A program made the translations under genes and the position numbers. Below are positions 12,654-25,254 of a DNA stretch of 64,000 nt, piece by piece; the first letter of the stretch is position 1; each line of letters starts with the position of its first letter. The notes beneath the pieces are model-generated. The model was given only the letters and a program-made list of their open reading frames with translations, ran no database searches and had not been told where the DNA came from. Source of the DNA: Adiantum capillus-veneris (taxonomy: Eukaryota > Streptophyta > Polypodiopsida > Polypodiales > Pteridaceae). The DNA lies in NCBI GenBank assembly GCA_014529385.2, contig CM043943.1, positions 100,940,355-101,004,354 of the forward strand. Reading direction: 5' to 3'.

Positions 12654-13364
12654 CTACCCAAAGTTAGTTCTCAAGGGTAGGCCTATCTCTCTTAAGTGGA
12701 TTTTACTGTCCTTAAAAAAGACAACATCTTTTGACAAAGTATCACTAAAATCATCACAATCCCTTCTTACATGGTCTGTACTATCACACCAAATACATCT
12801 ATTAACAAACCCTTCTTTGGGTTGTTGTCTTTGCCTAGGAAGTGGCCCTGATGGTTGGCCTTTTTCTTCAAGCTTTGCAAGCTTCACCTTTAAGTCACGC
12901 ATTCCCTTCACAAGCTCATCTAGCATGGACTCATCAAACTTAGGAGCTATATAAGTAGGCTTTACCATTTTGTCAGAATTTGCGGTTGAAGGAATTGTAA
13001 TGTTTACTACCATCTTGTCCCTTCTTCTTTGTCGTTTGGCAAGTAGTGAGACAGCACCTTCAACCTCATTCCAGTTGGTCTTTAGTCCTTGCTCAGCATC
13101 TTTATCTTCAAGAAGAAGCTCCAAATTTTCTTGAAACTCTTTACCTACAGCTTGTAAGAAAAGATCTGTCTTCTCTGCATCTAGTGTGGCCCTTTCTGTC
13201 CTTGTGAGTTGTGCATAGCGCCGCTCAAATTCCCTAAGTAGCTCTGTTATTGATAGTCCTTGCTTTGTCTTGACTACCCATTCTAAGAATGTCCTTTTGG
13301 TCGTGACTCTCTCCGAGTCCTCCATGAAATATTCCTCCTTAAAGCTACTTTGAGTTTTTCCCAA
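12654..13364 (-). pseudogene. Element 1 gag, C-terminal part with zinc knuckle
   Basis: Open frame of 236 residues, continuing gag after a one-base frameshift near 13350. It has helical capsid-like sequence and a CCHC zinc knuckle, CIWCDSTDHVRRDC (C-x2-C-x4-H-x4-C), the nucleocapsid hallmark. It ends at TAG 12654-12656; the following codons stay open in the same frame into the protease linker, so the stop could be a readthrough site or a mutation. Confidence 0.85.
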
Positions 13365-13681
13365 TTTCTCCCATGCCCATCTTTAATTTCCCTAACATGC
13401 TCCCTAATTTCTAGAGCAACAACTAGCTCAAAGCTTTGAATCATCTCACTTTCTAACATGCGATGCAGCTCCATCCCCTTCACATACTCGTGTAAGTACT
13501 TGGTTACATCTTTGCCATTGACTTGATCCATTTTGTTGATGGCTGCTTGTATGGCCTTCATTGCTGAAATCTGCCTTCTTTCAGTGGCAAGTTTTTTCTG
13601 CATGAACATTGCAAATGCTTGAAACATTTGCATTGTTGATGGGTCAAACTGCATACCATGTTGCTCAACATGATCACCCAT
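13283..13681 (-). pseudogene. Element 1 gag, N-terminal part
   Basis: Starts with ATG at 13681, about 50 bp inside the 5' LTR, reading MGDHVEQHGMQFDPSTMQMF, followed by a helical segment with AAINKMDQVNG and YLHEYVKGMELHRM typical of Ty3 gag matrix/capsid. After NWEKLK the frame changes; the true continuation lies in the 12654-13364 frame. Gag would assemble the particle in the cytoplasm, but this copy is broken. Confidence 0.8.
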
Positions 13682-13710
13682 GGTTACCCACAAATTCTCA
13701 CCCTGGCAGT

Positions 13711-13730
13711 TTCACGTCGGGCTCACCAAA
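13711..13730 (-). other. Element 1 primer binding site candidate
   Basis: Just inside the 5' LTR, after a four-base spacer, the minus strand reads TTTGGTGAGCCCGACGTGAA, in the position of the tRNA primer binding site. I cannot name the tRNA with confidence. Confidence 0.6.
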
Positions 13731-13734
13731 AATA

Positions 13735-15746
13735 TGTTGAGAAATTTGCGATCTTGCAAGGAAAGCACCGGGCTTATGGCTGTGAGAGTTTGTGAGAGAA
13801 CTCCAAAAAAACTATATGAAGGAGTTAAACCATAGATGCCATGAAGACTAGGGTTTGGAAGGAAGTGCAATCAAAGAAGTCCTACTTTTTCTCTCTTGCA
13901 CTCACACACACAAAGAAAGAACACAAAAGAGAGTGTCAAAACAACACAAAGATGAAAAAATCAAGGCTATGGTCATATCGTATCATGGGTAATATAAAAG
14001 GGTTAATAGATGATTTAATGGCATTCAATATTGGCTGACCAAATAGGCTACGAATTGTTCTTTGGAATTGTAGTTTTGTGCTTACCATAATATATATATT
14101 TTGTCTAGTGATTGGGATTAATTGTGTGTACAAATCCTCTTGGTTCATAGCAAGATAACTACGCTTACGTCAAAAGAAAAGTTATAGTCTATGAGAGGTA
14201 TTATAATGGGATCCGGTGATAGAAGTATTTCATTGAGCCTTTCTGGGCCAAAGAGAAACACTATACGTTGTTGAAAGTGTCTAATCCATAAGTTAATTCT
14301 AATAGATCGTACAAGTGAAAGTGATAGAAATTATCATCATGTGGATTATTCATTTAGGATAACTCTAGTATGTGTAAAATGTAGATATGAGAGAAGAGAA
14401 GGGAAGAGAAGAGAAGAGAGTTTCCCTCCCAAGCCCTATTCTTGCCCGTAGGCAATAAGGATACTGCGGGGAGAGATGTACCTCTAGCACGGAGAACCTA
14501 AAATTTGTAGAGAGGATGAATTACTAAGAATGAGAGAGATAGGTTTGGTTAACGAGATGAGATTAGATATATATATATGTTGGATTAGAGACGAAAAAGA
14601 AAACAACAAGAAATCAAGAAAACATCAATGTAGAACACATCTTACTTGACAAACCCTTCGACACCATTATTGATGGAGAGAGAAGAAGAGGAGAGAACTC
14701 CACTTTGATTGATACGCCAAGTCGAAGACCTTATTTGATTAGAGTTGATCTTCCATGGATAGCATGCAAGAATGGCTAGTCTTCCTCTAGGAGAAAGTGT
14801 ACGCTTAGGATTTTGTTAATGGCTAAGTACAATTTGGCGTTACTACTCACTCCCTCATGGATTCCTCTCATCAATGGGTTGAATGCTTGAGTTCTTTTCA
14901 AGGAAGAAGAGGTTTCCTTCTATAGGTGAAGGGAACCCCCAAGGGTTTACACAAGAAGAGAAGAGCCAGTGTGAACAGAAATTGGAAAAGTTGGAAATGA
15001 GTTGTCCCTATATGACGTGGGTAGACTGGGGTCCAGTATTTTGATCATATCTCCTTAACCCTGGCTTCAAATAAAAAAGTAAAAATATGGGCAAAAACTT
15101 CAGCTCATTATCTACGATTTTCATTTAAAATTTTTTTTCCAATTCGGATTGGAGCCGTGTGTAAAAAAATCATCAAAATAGGGTCCATTTCTGGCAGCAA
15201 AAGTCTTCTTGTGGTCCCCTTAGCCTAGAATTTCATTTGATTCCAAAGGACACCTCATGCCGTATGAAAGCATGACATTGCTCCTTGACAAAATTTTGTA
15301 ATCATGCTTACAATAATGCATTAAAATAAGTGTATCTTTGAAATCATGCCACCTAGTGTCCCACTAGGATTTGATTCCATCCTAGTAGCTATTTAAAAAG
15401 AAATATTAAAAAATATGAAAAATACATAGAATATATATATTGGAGTTTACCCTAGATATAGGATCTAGCTAGGGTGTGAGATGATAATGAGATAGTAGAA
15501 ATAAAGAATCAATGCTTTTTGCCCCAAGTTAAAGAGGCGGAGCTATTGACACTTTTCCCATAGTATTTTATGATGGTAAAGTAAGAATAGGTTACCCTTG
15601 AGAAAAATAATAGGATGAGATAGAAGGCTTATTATTATACTTAAATATACATGTGTACATTATAGGAAAGATAATTACATATCTAAAAAATTACAAGATA
15701 GATCTTGTAGCATGCGTTCCCACTATGTACATGTCACAGCACAACA
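13735..15746 (-). repeat. Element 1 5' LTR
   Basis: Upstream LTR in the element's orientation, 2012 bp, with TGTTG and CAACA ends in the plus-strand reading. Carries the intact leader peptide ORF about 200 bp from its 3' end, and a block near 15020-15160 homologous to the LTR of element 2. Its last bases before the satellite include a 5-bp insertion relative to the other LTR. Confidence 0.93.
13936..14148 (-). CDS. Conserved 70-residue leader peptide (element 1)
   Basis: Complete ATG-to-TGA frame in the 3' part of the 5' LTR, upstream of the primer binding site, so it would be in the leader of the element's transcript. It aligns without gaps, start to stop, with the peptide at 51664-51876 of the unrelated-pol element 2: 43 of 70 residues are identical, including VSTKLQFQR, NPFIL, IRYD, SLD and IFVLF. 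Of those 43 residues 28 use a different synonymous codon, which points to selection on the protein. The composition is hydrophobic and basic with no known motif. I do not recognise a family. Product existence is inferred. Confidence 0.7.
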   Translation of the reverse strand: MNQEDLYTQLIPITRQNIYIMVSTKLQFQRTIRSLFGQPILNAIKSSINPFILPMIRYDHSLDFFIFVLF

Positions 15747-18700
15747 CGCTGACCTTAAGTTCCATCCTCCTTTGATATCTTAGAGACTCTATGCCATATT
15801 AGGAGAGACTATAGTACCAAGCCATTTACATGCATGTTTAATAGGCTAGCATTTGCAAGTGAGGCTCCAACAAGTTTGCACCTCCTTTGCTCACTTGAAA
15901 AAAACTATGCTGGTTTAAGACTAGCTATTATGAACCATTGTACCAAGCCATTCACATTCAAAGTGGAAGTGGACACCTATGAATTCCTACAAGTTGAGAG
16001 CTAGCATGTACAAGTCAATTTCTACCCTTAGTTTAAATCACACTTGATACTACTTTCTCAACTTATGGAAGAGGCTCGAGCTTAAGTTCTATCCTCCCTT
16101 CTATCAAGGAGAGTATATGCTAGATTAAAAGAGGCTATAGTAACAAGCCATATCCATGCATGTTTAGTAGGCTAGCATTTTCAAGTGAGACTCCAACTTA
16201 AGTTCCAACCTCCTTTGCTTCCTTGAAAAACCTATGTTGGTTTAGGACAAAGCCATTATCCACCATTGTATCAAGCCATACACATGCATAACAGAAGAGC
16301 ACAACTAAGAATGCCTACACGTTGAGAGCTAGCATGTACAAGTCAAGTTCTACCCTAAGTTTAAATCACTCTTGAAAATACTTTCCGAACCTTATGCAAG
16401 AGACTTGAGCTTAAGTTCAATCCTCCCTTTCTATCTTGGAGACTCTAATATCCATGCATGTTTACTAGGCTAGCATTTGCAAGTGAGGCTCCAACTGAAG
16501 TTGGAGTCTCCTTTGCTCACTTAAAAAATCTATGCTGGTTTATGTTTAGCTATTATCCACCATTGTATCAAGCCACACACATGCATAGTGTGTGAAAGTT
16601 CAAAACCTATGAATGCCTACAAGTTGAGAGCTAGCATGTACAAGTCAAGTTGTACCCTAAGTTTAAAGCACTCTTGAAACTACTTTCCCAACTTATGCAA
16701 GAGGCTCAATCTTAAGCTCGATCCTCCCTTGCTATCTTGGAGACTCTATGCTAGATTAGGAGAGGCTATAATACCAAGTTATATCCATGGATGTTTACTA
16801 GGCTAGCATTTTCAAGTGAGGCTCCAACTTAAGTTGGAGTCTCCTTTGCTCACTTGAAAACATTTATGCTAGTTTAGTACTAGCTAGTATCCACCATTGT
16901 ATCAAGAAGTATGCATGTATAGTGTGTGGAAGTGCACAACTATGAGTGCCTTCAAGTTGAGTACTAGCATGTACAAGTCATTTTCTACCCTAAATTTAAA
17001 GCACTCTTGAAACTAATTTCCAAACTTATGCAAGAGGCTGCAAGCTTAAGTTTGATCCTCCCTTGCTATCTTGAAGACTATATGCTAGATAGGAGAGGCT
17101 ATAGTACCAAGCCATATTCATGCATGTTTACTAGGCTAGCATTTGCAAGTGAGGCTCCAACTTAATTTTGGGTTTCCTTTGCTCACTTGAAAACATCTAT
17201 GCTGGTTTAGGAAAAGCTATTATCCACCATTGTATCAAGTCATAAGCATGCATAGTGTGTGGAAGTTCACAGCTATGAATGCCTACAAGTTGAGAGCTAG
17301 CATGTACAAGTCAAATTCTACTCTACATTTAAAGAACCCTTGAAACTACTTTCCCAACTTATGCAAGAGGCTCTAGATTAAGTTTGATCCTCTGTTGCTA
17401 TCTTGGTGACTCTATGCTAGATTAGGAGAGGCTATAGTACCAAGCCATAACCATGCATGTTTACTAGGCTAGCATTTGCAAATGAGGCTCCAAGTCTCCT
17501 TAGCTCACTTGAAAACATCTATGCTTGTTTAGGACAAGCTATTATCCACCATTGTATCAAGCCATTCGTATGCATACTGTGTGGAAGTGCACACCTATGA
17601 ATGCCTACAAGTTGAGAGCTAGCACGTACAAGTCAAGTTCTACCCTAGATTTAAAGCACTCTTAAAACTACTTTCCCAACTTATGCAAGAGGTTCTAGCT
17701 TAAGTTCGTTCATCCCTTGCTATCTTGGAAACTCTATGCAAGATTAGGAGAGGCTATAGTAACAATCCATATTCATGCATGTTTACTAGACTAGCATTTT
17801 GAAGTAAGTCTCCAACTTAAGTTCGAGTCTCATTTGCTCACTTGAAAACATTTATGCTGGCTTAGGAAAATCTATTATCGACCATTGTATCAAATCATAC
17901 ACACGCATAGTGTGTGGAAGTGCACACCTATGAATGCCTACAAGTTGAGAGCTAACTTTCACAACTCAAGTTCTACCCTAAAGTTAAAGCTCTCTTGAAA
18001 CTACTTTCCCAACTTATGCAAGAGTCTCGAGCTTAGCTTCAATCCTCTCTTCCTATCTTGGAAACTCTATGAATGCCTACAAGGTGAGAGATAACATGTA
18101 CAAGTAAATTTCTACCCTAAATTTAAAGCACTCTTGACACTACTTTCTCAACCTATGCAAGAGGTTCAAGCTTAAGTTTGACCCTCTTGCTATCTTGGAG
18201 ACTCTATGCTAGATTAGGAGAGGCTATAGTACCAAGTCATATCTATGCATATTTACTTGGCTAGCATTTGCAAGTGAGGCTCAAACTTAAGTTCGAGCCT
18301 CCTTTGCTCACTTGAAGAAACCTATGGTTGTTTAGGACTAGCTATTATGAACCATTGTATCAAGCTATATTTATGCATAGTAGAAGTGCACACCTATGAA
18401 TGGCTTCAAGGTGAGAGCTATCATGTACTGCAAGTCAAGTTCTACCCTAAATTTAAAGCACTCTTGACACTTATTTTTCTTGCAAGAGGCTCGAGCTTAA
18501 GTTCTAGCCTCCACCAAGCTATATCTAAGCATATTTACTAGGCTAGCATTTGCAAGTGACGCTCCACAACCTAAGTTCGAGCCTTCTTTACTCAATTGAA
18601 AAAATCTATGTTGGTTTAGGACTAGCTATTATGAACCATTGTATCAAGCTATATGTACGCATAGTGGAAGTGCACACCTATAAATGCGTACAAGGTGAGA

Positions 18701-19130
18701 GCTAGCATGTACAAGTCAAGTTCTACCCTAAATTTAAAGCACCCTTGACACTACTTTCTCTTGCAAGAGGCTCAAACTTAAGTTTGATCCTCCACCAAGC
18801 CATATCCAAGCATGTTTACTAGTCTAGCATTTGCAATTGAGGCTCCAACTTAAGTTCGAGCCTCCTTTACTCAATTGAAAAAATCTATGCTGGTTTAGGA
18901 CTAGCTATTATGGACCAGTGTATCAAGCCAACGCATGCATAGTGAAAGTGAAAATCCATGAATGCATTCAAAGTGAGATCTATCATGTACAAGTCAAGTT
19001 CTACCCTAAATTTTAAGAACTCTTGACACTACTTTCTCAACTTATGCAAGAGGCTCGAGCTTAAGTTTGGTCCTTCCTTGCTATCTTGGAGACTCTATGC
19101 TAGATCAGGAGAGGGTGTAGTCTACCTTTG
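15747..19130. repeat. 325-bp satellite array, right part
   Basis: About ten diverged monomers with spacing near 299-337 bp, tracked by GCATTTGCAAGTGAGG-like phrases near 15847, 16175, 16471, 16804, 17139, 17469, 18263, 18543 and 18824. Each monomer has two CTTAAG-centred dyads, about 113 and 213 bp apart alternately. At 18271-18314 the arms CAAGTGAG and CTCACTTG are perfectly complementary and flank GAGGCTC/GAGCCTC arms. Late monomers (18480-18830) are shortened. No gene is visible. Confidence 0.88.
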
Positions 19131-21789
19131 CTCCTAGATCTTGCTAGCACTTGTACGTGATTAAGTCTGAGTCTCTTCTACACATGCATGCTTACATATG
19201 AGTTTTGTACCAAGCCGTATGCATGCAATATTGCTACACTAAGGCTAAAAGTTGGATTTTTGCATGAAAAAGAAGAACTTTCTGTCCCATGGCAAAATAT
19301 CCTAGGTTATGATGAGAAGCCACGGGTCAGTAGACGAAGTCAATATCAAAGAAAACACACAACATCAAAACATCAATGGAGATCTTGATTGCTTACCAAG
19401 CAAGTGTGCTCCTTGTTTGATTTCACAAAGTTCTTTGGTGATTGTTTTTGGAGCAAAGAATATCACCTAGATGAATACTCATAGTGATTAGACAGCGTGG
19501 ATAATAATCCAAGCGTACTTAGAGACTATACATTGAGTAGAGCAATCATAGAGGGTGATTAAAACTATTACACATAGATTAGAGATACTAGCACTTAGAT
19601 ATTAGGTGATTAGGTAGACTAGTAAAGCAATTAAAGTGATTGAAAATCCATTATAAAGAGATTGAAGAGCTTAAAAAGCAGTTACATGGATTACACATTC
19701 TAAGCTATAGAAAATTGAGAGGACGGAGAGTTCAAAGAACTAATGCATAGGTTAAACCAAAATTTGGTGAGACTAGAATCTTGTCATTATTTTGGATGCA
19801 AACTTAAGACCCGGCACCTGGGTATGGATACATATTCCACTACACTAACATAACAATCTTCAAACTCAATTGCAAGTACTATAGTATTAGGGTGATTTGG
19901 AACATTGATCATTTGGTGCCAGTTTGATGGCCTATTTATCCGGTCGCTCCCCATACCTTTACCGCCACTGACCAACTCAAGTTACAAATGAATTTCTATA
20001 GACACAACATGTGATATTTGGCAAGGTAGGATTGTATTTCTCACCAAAGTATCATATTGCACCCCTTCTACCAAGCCTTACAAAGAAGTTGATCCACTAG
20101 AGCTGGTCTGCATGCTTATTTCTAATAGGGTGGATTGTGGTGACAAATTAGGTCCTCCTAGCAACTGTGTTGTACTCTTGTTATACATCACCTCTTGATA
20201 GATGTTCTCAAGCTCTTGGACCATCCTTTTCTCAACTTTTGGTCAGGAACCTTTTATGGTCTACGTGTGGTTGTTCGTTTCCTTGGGCAAAGGGTTGCTA
20301 ACCAACCATTACGCTCTTGCCTACATTTGAAAGGTTTGGTATTATTGATTGAGCACATTAGAGTAGGGAATTGTTAAGCAAGCTCGTTGTTCAAAGACTT
20401 CTTCAATATGGTGAGACTTGAATAAAGCTCCTTCTACATTTGATCCATTCTAGAGGTCCCCCTACTACCAATAGACCCTAGCTCCTAAAGATCTGGTGGA
20501 TCTCTAAAGAGATGAGGAGCATACGCCTTAACGAGGTTGGGAGGACCTCATTTTATTGAGTATTTTTCATGCTTGGGAGCTACTACGACCAGGCCAAACT
20601 ACATGTCTTGAGGAGCACCGATACCAATGAATTATGTGGAACCCTATGTTGCGTACTGACTAGGGACACATGCATTGTAGCTGACGCTGTGAAGCGCGTG
20701 TCCCCCTAGAAATTGGTCAAAATGAAACTATGGGGATTGTAGGAGGAGCATAGGGTTGGACAAAGCAGCATGTAGCAGGAGAGACTAAGACATTTCAAAG
20801 GAGATTAGATGGGTGTATGTCTTGCTTGCAATTAGAGCATGAATGGAGAAAAGTATTTGCCTTTTATTAAGGCTTAGGTTGAGGGAACGATATGAGAGTA
20901 GAATCCAAGCTCCGATGGTGGCAAGCTGCATATAAAGAAAATCTAGGTGGTAGTAGCAGTTGCTCAAGTAGCATTTTGAACTTGACCCAACAAATCTGAT
21001 CAAGATTGGGGACTTTCAACCTTTGGAACCTTTGGAGTGTGAACACTAGAACGGTTACAATGGGATCCAAGGGTTGGCTCTGGAATGATCTTTTTGATCC
21101 TACAAATGTTTTGGGAAGAGCATTGGAGATGCTAGTGGCTATCAAGAGAGTTTGTGATGGATTTTGGAACATGATTGTGGCTAACCGACAAGCTTGCATG
21201 ATATCTAGCTTTTTGTGCCTAGTTGCTCACAAAGGGATTGCAATGGCTCCTTGGCTAGTATAAAGTGGACACTCCATCATGATTGAGCTACAACCATGCC
21301 CTATCAAGACATAATAACATTGATTCTAGGAATTTTCTCAGGCCCAACAGATTTGGATTTGAAATTTGAGGCTTATGGGTGCCTTTACGTCGGTATCTAT
21401 GAATTTACTTGGGGTGTAACATCTTGGTCAAAGCTAACTAATCCCACATTAGGGTAGAAGTTTTCATCAAGCAGTCAAACTATTAAGATGTCAACAAGTA
21501 TACGTTTTTGTGTCCTACTGTAGGTTGTAGCAATAAATCTTGGAGTCAAAAGAAGGATTTGACATGGGAGCCAATCAACACTTTTAAGTGCTTTTTCAGT
21601 TATCAAGGGCTTTCTAGGAGGAGCTCGGATACATATGCTCCATGAGAATAGTATCGGATACATATGCTCCATAATACACATGTCCCCTTAGGTTGAGCAA
21701 AGAGACAATGCCTGCTTCTTGTGGTTGTTAACAACGTACAATACTAGGCTCTTTAATTCATTAGCTATTTGCTTAAGAATATGGAACAA
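19131..21789. other. Unassigned DNA
   Basis: No convincing gene on either strand. Short frames (for example 20867-21199 minus and 21006-21263 plus, which overlap each other) show no recognisable domain. A phrase 'cggatacatatgctccat' occurs twice at 21627-21675. The stretch around 19766-20060 could be a retroelement leader, but no motif proves it. Confidence 0.35.
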
Positions 21790-22290
21790 CATTCCCAAGT
21801 GCAATAACCTAGCACCTTGAAACCAAACTTCCAAGAACGTGTGACAACACAAAGAACGTGCCACAACTTTCTCAAATGAAGAAACCTACTAGCACCATGC
21901 AACTTTTCTGCAAGAACTTTTGAAATAAATATTATGCCACGGCTTCCTCAAGTGGAGTAACCTAGCACCACAGTACCTTTTTGCAAGAAATTATGCCACA
22001 AATTTCTCAAGTGAAAAGAACTACGGTACAATGCAAGCTATGTATGATATGGTGACACAAAGAACATGCTACAACTTCGTCGAATGCAACAACCTAGCAC
22101 AGTGCAACCTATAACCATGAACTGGTGACATATAGAGCATGTCATAGCATCCTCAAGACTTGCAACAACCTAACACAATGCAGCATCTATGTAAACGCTA
22201 TTGACACATAGAACGTTCCACAACTTCCTCCACTGGTGCAACAACCTAGCACAATGAAACCTCTCCACAAGAAGTTGGGACACAAACAAT
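21790..22290. repeat. Degenerate minisatellite, unit about 85-100 bp
   Basis: Phrases resembling 'acaacctagcacaatgcaac' and 'acatagaacgtgccacaac' alternate five or six times with many substitutions. No coding frame runs through it. Confidence 0.65.
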
Positions 22291-22335
22291 TGTCCCAAAT
22301 TTGTGCATTTTTTCCAAAATTCCTAAATATGTCCT

Positions 22336-22710
22336 ATAATTACAAAGCCAAGAGAGGTGAAATCCCAAAAGTTCAACAAGGCATGGTTTCGACCTTTATC
22401 CAAGGGTTTTTGTGTCTAATTAAGCCATGGTTCTTGTGCACATGTTGATTCCTAGTATCACAGCTAGTGTCGGCCCCACCAAGACAATACTAGTGGGGAA
22501 GCCGTAGTATTCGCCTATACTATGCATGATGGAGGTGATGGTTATATTGACTTGCAAATGACTACCATGAGTCCATACCTTGCAATTTCATTTACAAGTG
22601 AAACTAGGCTTTGATCTAGGTATATTTTCCAAAATGTATAGCATAAATTTGTCTTATAAGATGCATGGTTATAAAATTGGTGACTTTGATAGGGTGTAAA
22701 GTAATGTCGA
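22336..22710 (+). repeat. Duplicated segment, copy 1
   Basis: Matches 25255-25595 in the same orientation, starting at 'gccaagagaggtgaaat' and ending at 'gggtgtaaagta'. Copy 1 has two extra short segments (near 22388 and 22597). The function is unknown; in both copies a frame from MLIPS in the middle stays open only briefly. Confidence 0.85.
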
Positions 22711-23420
22711 AGAGCTTATCAGCCAAAGCATTTCCAAAGCACCATATTAGGCATACGTCTCAACCACAGTAGTGCCGACACAAGTCCACCAGCATATCCT
22801 ACTCTCAATGTACTGCTAGAGATGACATTCCAGACAAGATGCTCTTTGAGAAATTATTTCTCCATTAAGTACACCATTTGTGGCATGAGTATTGAATTGA
22901 GCATATGACAAACATATCAATTGGGGTAGTCCAATAACAACTTCCCACAATTTGTTTGAAGTTGATAGCACCAAGGAAGCAATATCTTCTCTGAGTTTCC
23001 TCCTATGGATGCACTTTGTCACGACATCCACCCCCTCTAAACCTAGACATCCTCCGGTTGGTGCCAACCGGTCTTCAATCTTGTTTTTTCATAAGCACTT
23101 TAAGCTCTTTACCATCAATCTCACGTAATTGGTAAGTACATGCAAAACAACATAAGGTCTAAACCCTCTCACCAATGGTCTAGCTTAATCATTTGGTAAC
23201 TGCTCATCACAAATCTTTGAACCACATTTGCCGTATCTCGAACTTACTCAATTATGAAAAACCTTGTATAGTGAAACTGGACAAACTCAAGTATGCTCCA
23301 ATTAATTATTCACACGTCTTAACCACCAAGCTTGATTCAGAGAACTTCGTTAAGCTCAAATTCGCTTTAGCCTGTTTGCACACGGAATGGTCATCAAGTC
23401 TTTCTATTTAGTAACCGCCC
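22711..23420 (-). pseudogene. Remnant of Ty3 integrase tail, polypurine tract and LTR end
   Basis: At 23027-23038 the plus strand reads ccaccccctct followed by aaacct, the same as beside the 3' LTR of element 1, and the bases to the left (TGTCACGA at 23018) match that LTR terminus. To the right, the minus strand translates in pieces to a GPY/F-like integrase end, with RPYVVLHV near 23150 and REIDGKELKVLMKK near 23100, interrupted by stops and shifts. It is therefore the 3' end of an older element of the same group. The LTR left of 23018 is too diverged to delimit. Confidence 0.6.
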
Positions 23421-25254
23421 AAATACTTTAATTCTCCAAAGAAGGAAAATAAAAGCTAGCCATGTAAGCCTCCTGGTCATATAACCAAAACTCTTTCCCA
23501 CATAGCATAAATCCAGAAAAGAAAAACCTACTACTAAGCAATCTACTACACGAAATAACAATTGCATTCCCTTGAAACCTCGGTCTGCACTTTATTATCC
23601 ACCAGGGTTCCAAACCATATACATCAACCGGCTTAGCCTAGGTGCACCATGATAGCCTCCTTGATCGAATGGTACCATCCTGCCATATAAAATATGTATC
23701 ACATACCCACATAACTGCATACATTCATAGGTAATACGCTTTGCACTTAGCTCAAAATATTGCATCAAAGCGCTAAGCATATCTATCAATGATGTAAATC
23801 TCAATAGTGGGAAGATAGAGATGCACAATACCGCACATTTGATCAATAATCATTTTGCAAAGAAAAACGAAGCACATAATAGCTGAATTTGATAGCATGG
23901 ATAAGAATCGATGCTCGATTGCCAAGGCGGGCCGTTAACGATACTGTTAGTTGGATCAAATGAAAATTAAGGAGTTTAAGCTCCCTTTACAAGAGTTTAA
24001 CTAAGTTAAATTAGCATAAACTCTATTGAGCGCTCGATAATCATGGAGCTCTCAATTTCGATAGTGGAGCTCTCCTCCTCTGTTGCAATTGCCAAAGAGA
24101 GTTCTCTTCTCTTGCTCTCACCCTTCTTCCACTTCTTTCTCTCTGATGTCTCTCAAGAAGTCTCTTCACTTCCCTTTTTTCTCTGTGATTGCAAAAAACA
24201 AAAGTCCCCAATTTCTGAAATTTTTTCCCTATATGGGTGTGTGAGCCCCCGACTATCTTTATCGAAGTCCCACTTGCTCCACTTTCTGCATGTGACTGTT
24301 CACTTTCTATTTTCGGCCAACTTGGATCCCAACGCACGCATGAGCATTTCCTTTCTCTATTGGACCACCGACGACTCCATCGGTGCTTCCCAACTTACCA
24401 CCCTTCAAAAGAAATGTACCCTTTCGAGTGTATGGGAACATCCATGGCCACATCCATGGCCACATCACCACTGCCGTATAGCTCTTGCTCGATTTCTACC
24501 AGCCGTTGCCAACCGACACAAAACCCCACCATTACCGCCCCGTAGTGCCAAGTGAACCAACCTTCTGTCGCGAGCCATCACCGGCAACGCGTTGCTACAA
24601 CGTCGTAGCCATGGCCATGCAAGGAAGCTCTCTCTCCTCCACTTTGATACCCCAAGTGAACCAGGTTCCGGACTCAACTTCCAAATCTAATGCTCAAGCC
24701 GCAAGTTCAAGTTGAAAGCCCTCACCCCGGAATTCAATCCGGTGTGGATCCCGACACTTCTGTCGACTTTGCCGAGCCCTCCAATCCTTGCCGTCCAAAT
24801 TGGAAAAATCCATCTGGCACTTCACCATTGGTAACTGACGCCAACTTTAACTCGCAATAATTTTGCCGACCCGGCCTCCGATTGACAATCCGAAAAGACC
24901 AACGTACTCCTCAAGATGAGCATTTCAATTCTAATCTATAAACTTCCATTTCTGACCTCTTATAAAACATCCACTTTCAACATAAGAAACATAGTTCTTC
25001 GGCCTTTAAAGTCGCATCTAGCATACATTTAGGAAACCATGTCTGTTATCGAGCTTTGGTCACTGCTCCATAAACGTATAAGCTTCAAATAGCTGATTTT
25101 ATTTGCATCCCTTTGCTCTTTTTCCCATCATGAAAGCGGAGCGGCACGACAACGAAAAGTACCCACAAGGGTGGGCTATTAATGCCCATCCCAACACCCA
25201 AGATTATCAACAACTATGTCAAGACAGGGAGAGTTCCCACCAAGGTTTGCAATA
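23421..25254. other. Unassigned DNA with a higher-GC patch
   Basis: Around 24040-24900 base composition is less AT-rich and a 170-residue frame (24043-24555, plus) is open, but it overlaps equally long frames on both strands, is low in complexity (serine, leucine, histidine) and has no domain. A 12-bp word CCATGGCCACAT is duplicated at 24441-24464. I do not call a gene. Confidence 0.35.

Larger units (their letters stand above)
5992..15746 (-). mobile_element. Ty3/gypsy LTR retrotransposon (element 1), decayed
   Basis: About 9.75 kb on the minus strand, with two direct repeats of about 2.0 kb ending TGTTG...CAACA, a primer-binding-like site inside the right LTR, a polypurine tract inside the left LTR, and gag, protease, RT, RNase H and integrase in Ty3 order. 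There is no chromodomain and only one RNase H. The FIDDLPIKG catalytic motif of RT and the DHGS protease motif are unlike the common plant Ty3 lineages; I recall similar motifs from fungal-type elements, so the lineage is left open. Coding is broken by frameshifts in gag, protease and pol. It lies inside the 325-bp satellite; no clean target duplication is visible. Confidence 0.93.

Noticed and set aside
14084-14092. Splice donor ATGGTAAGC inside the leader peptide ORF of element 1
   Set aside because: A good donor by sequence, but protein conservation continues downstream to the stop, so the region is more likely coding than intron.
19766-20060. Primer-site and gag start of another Ty3 element
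   Set aside because: The phrase tttggtgccagtttgatgg is suggestive, but no LTR end or gag motif is found beside it.
24043-24555. 170-residue plus-strand frame
   Set aside because: Low complexity, overlapped by similar frames on both strands, no domain and no neighbouring gene structure.
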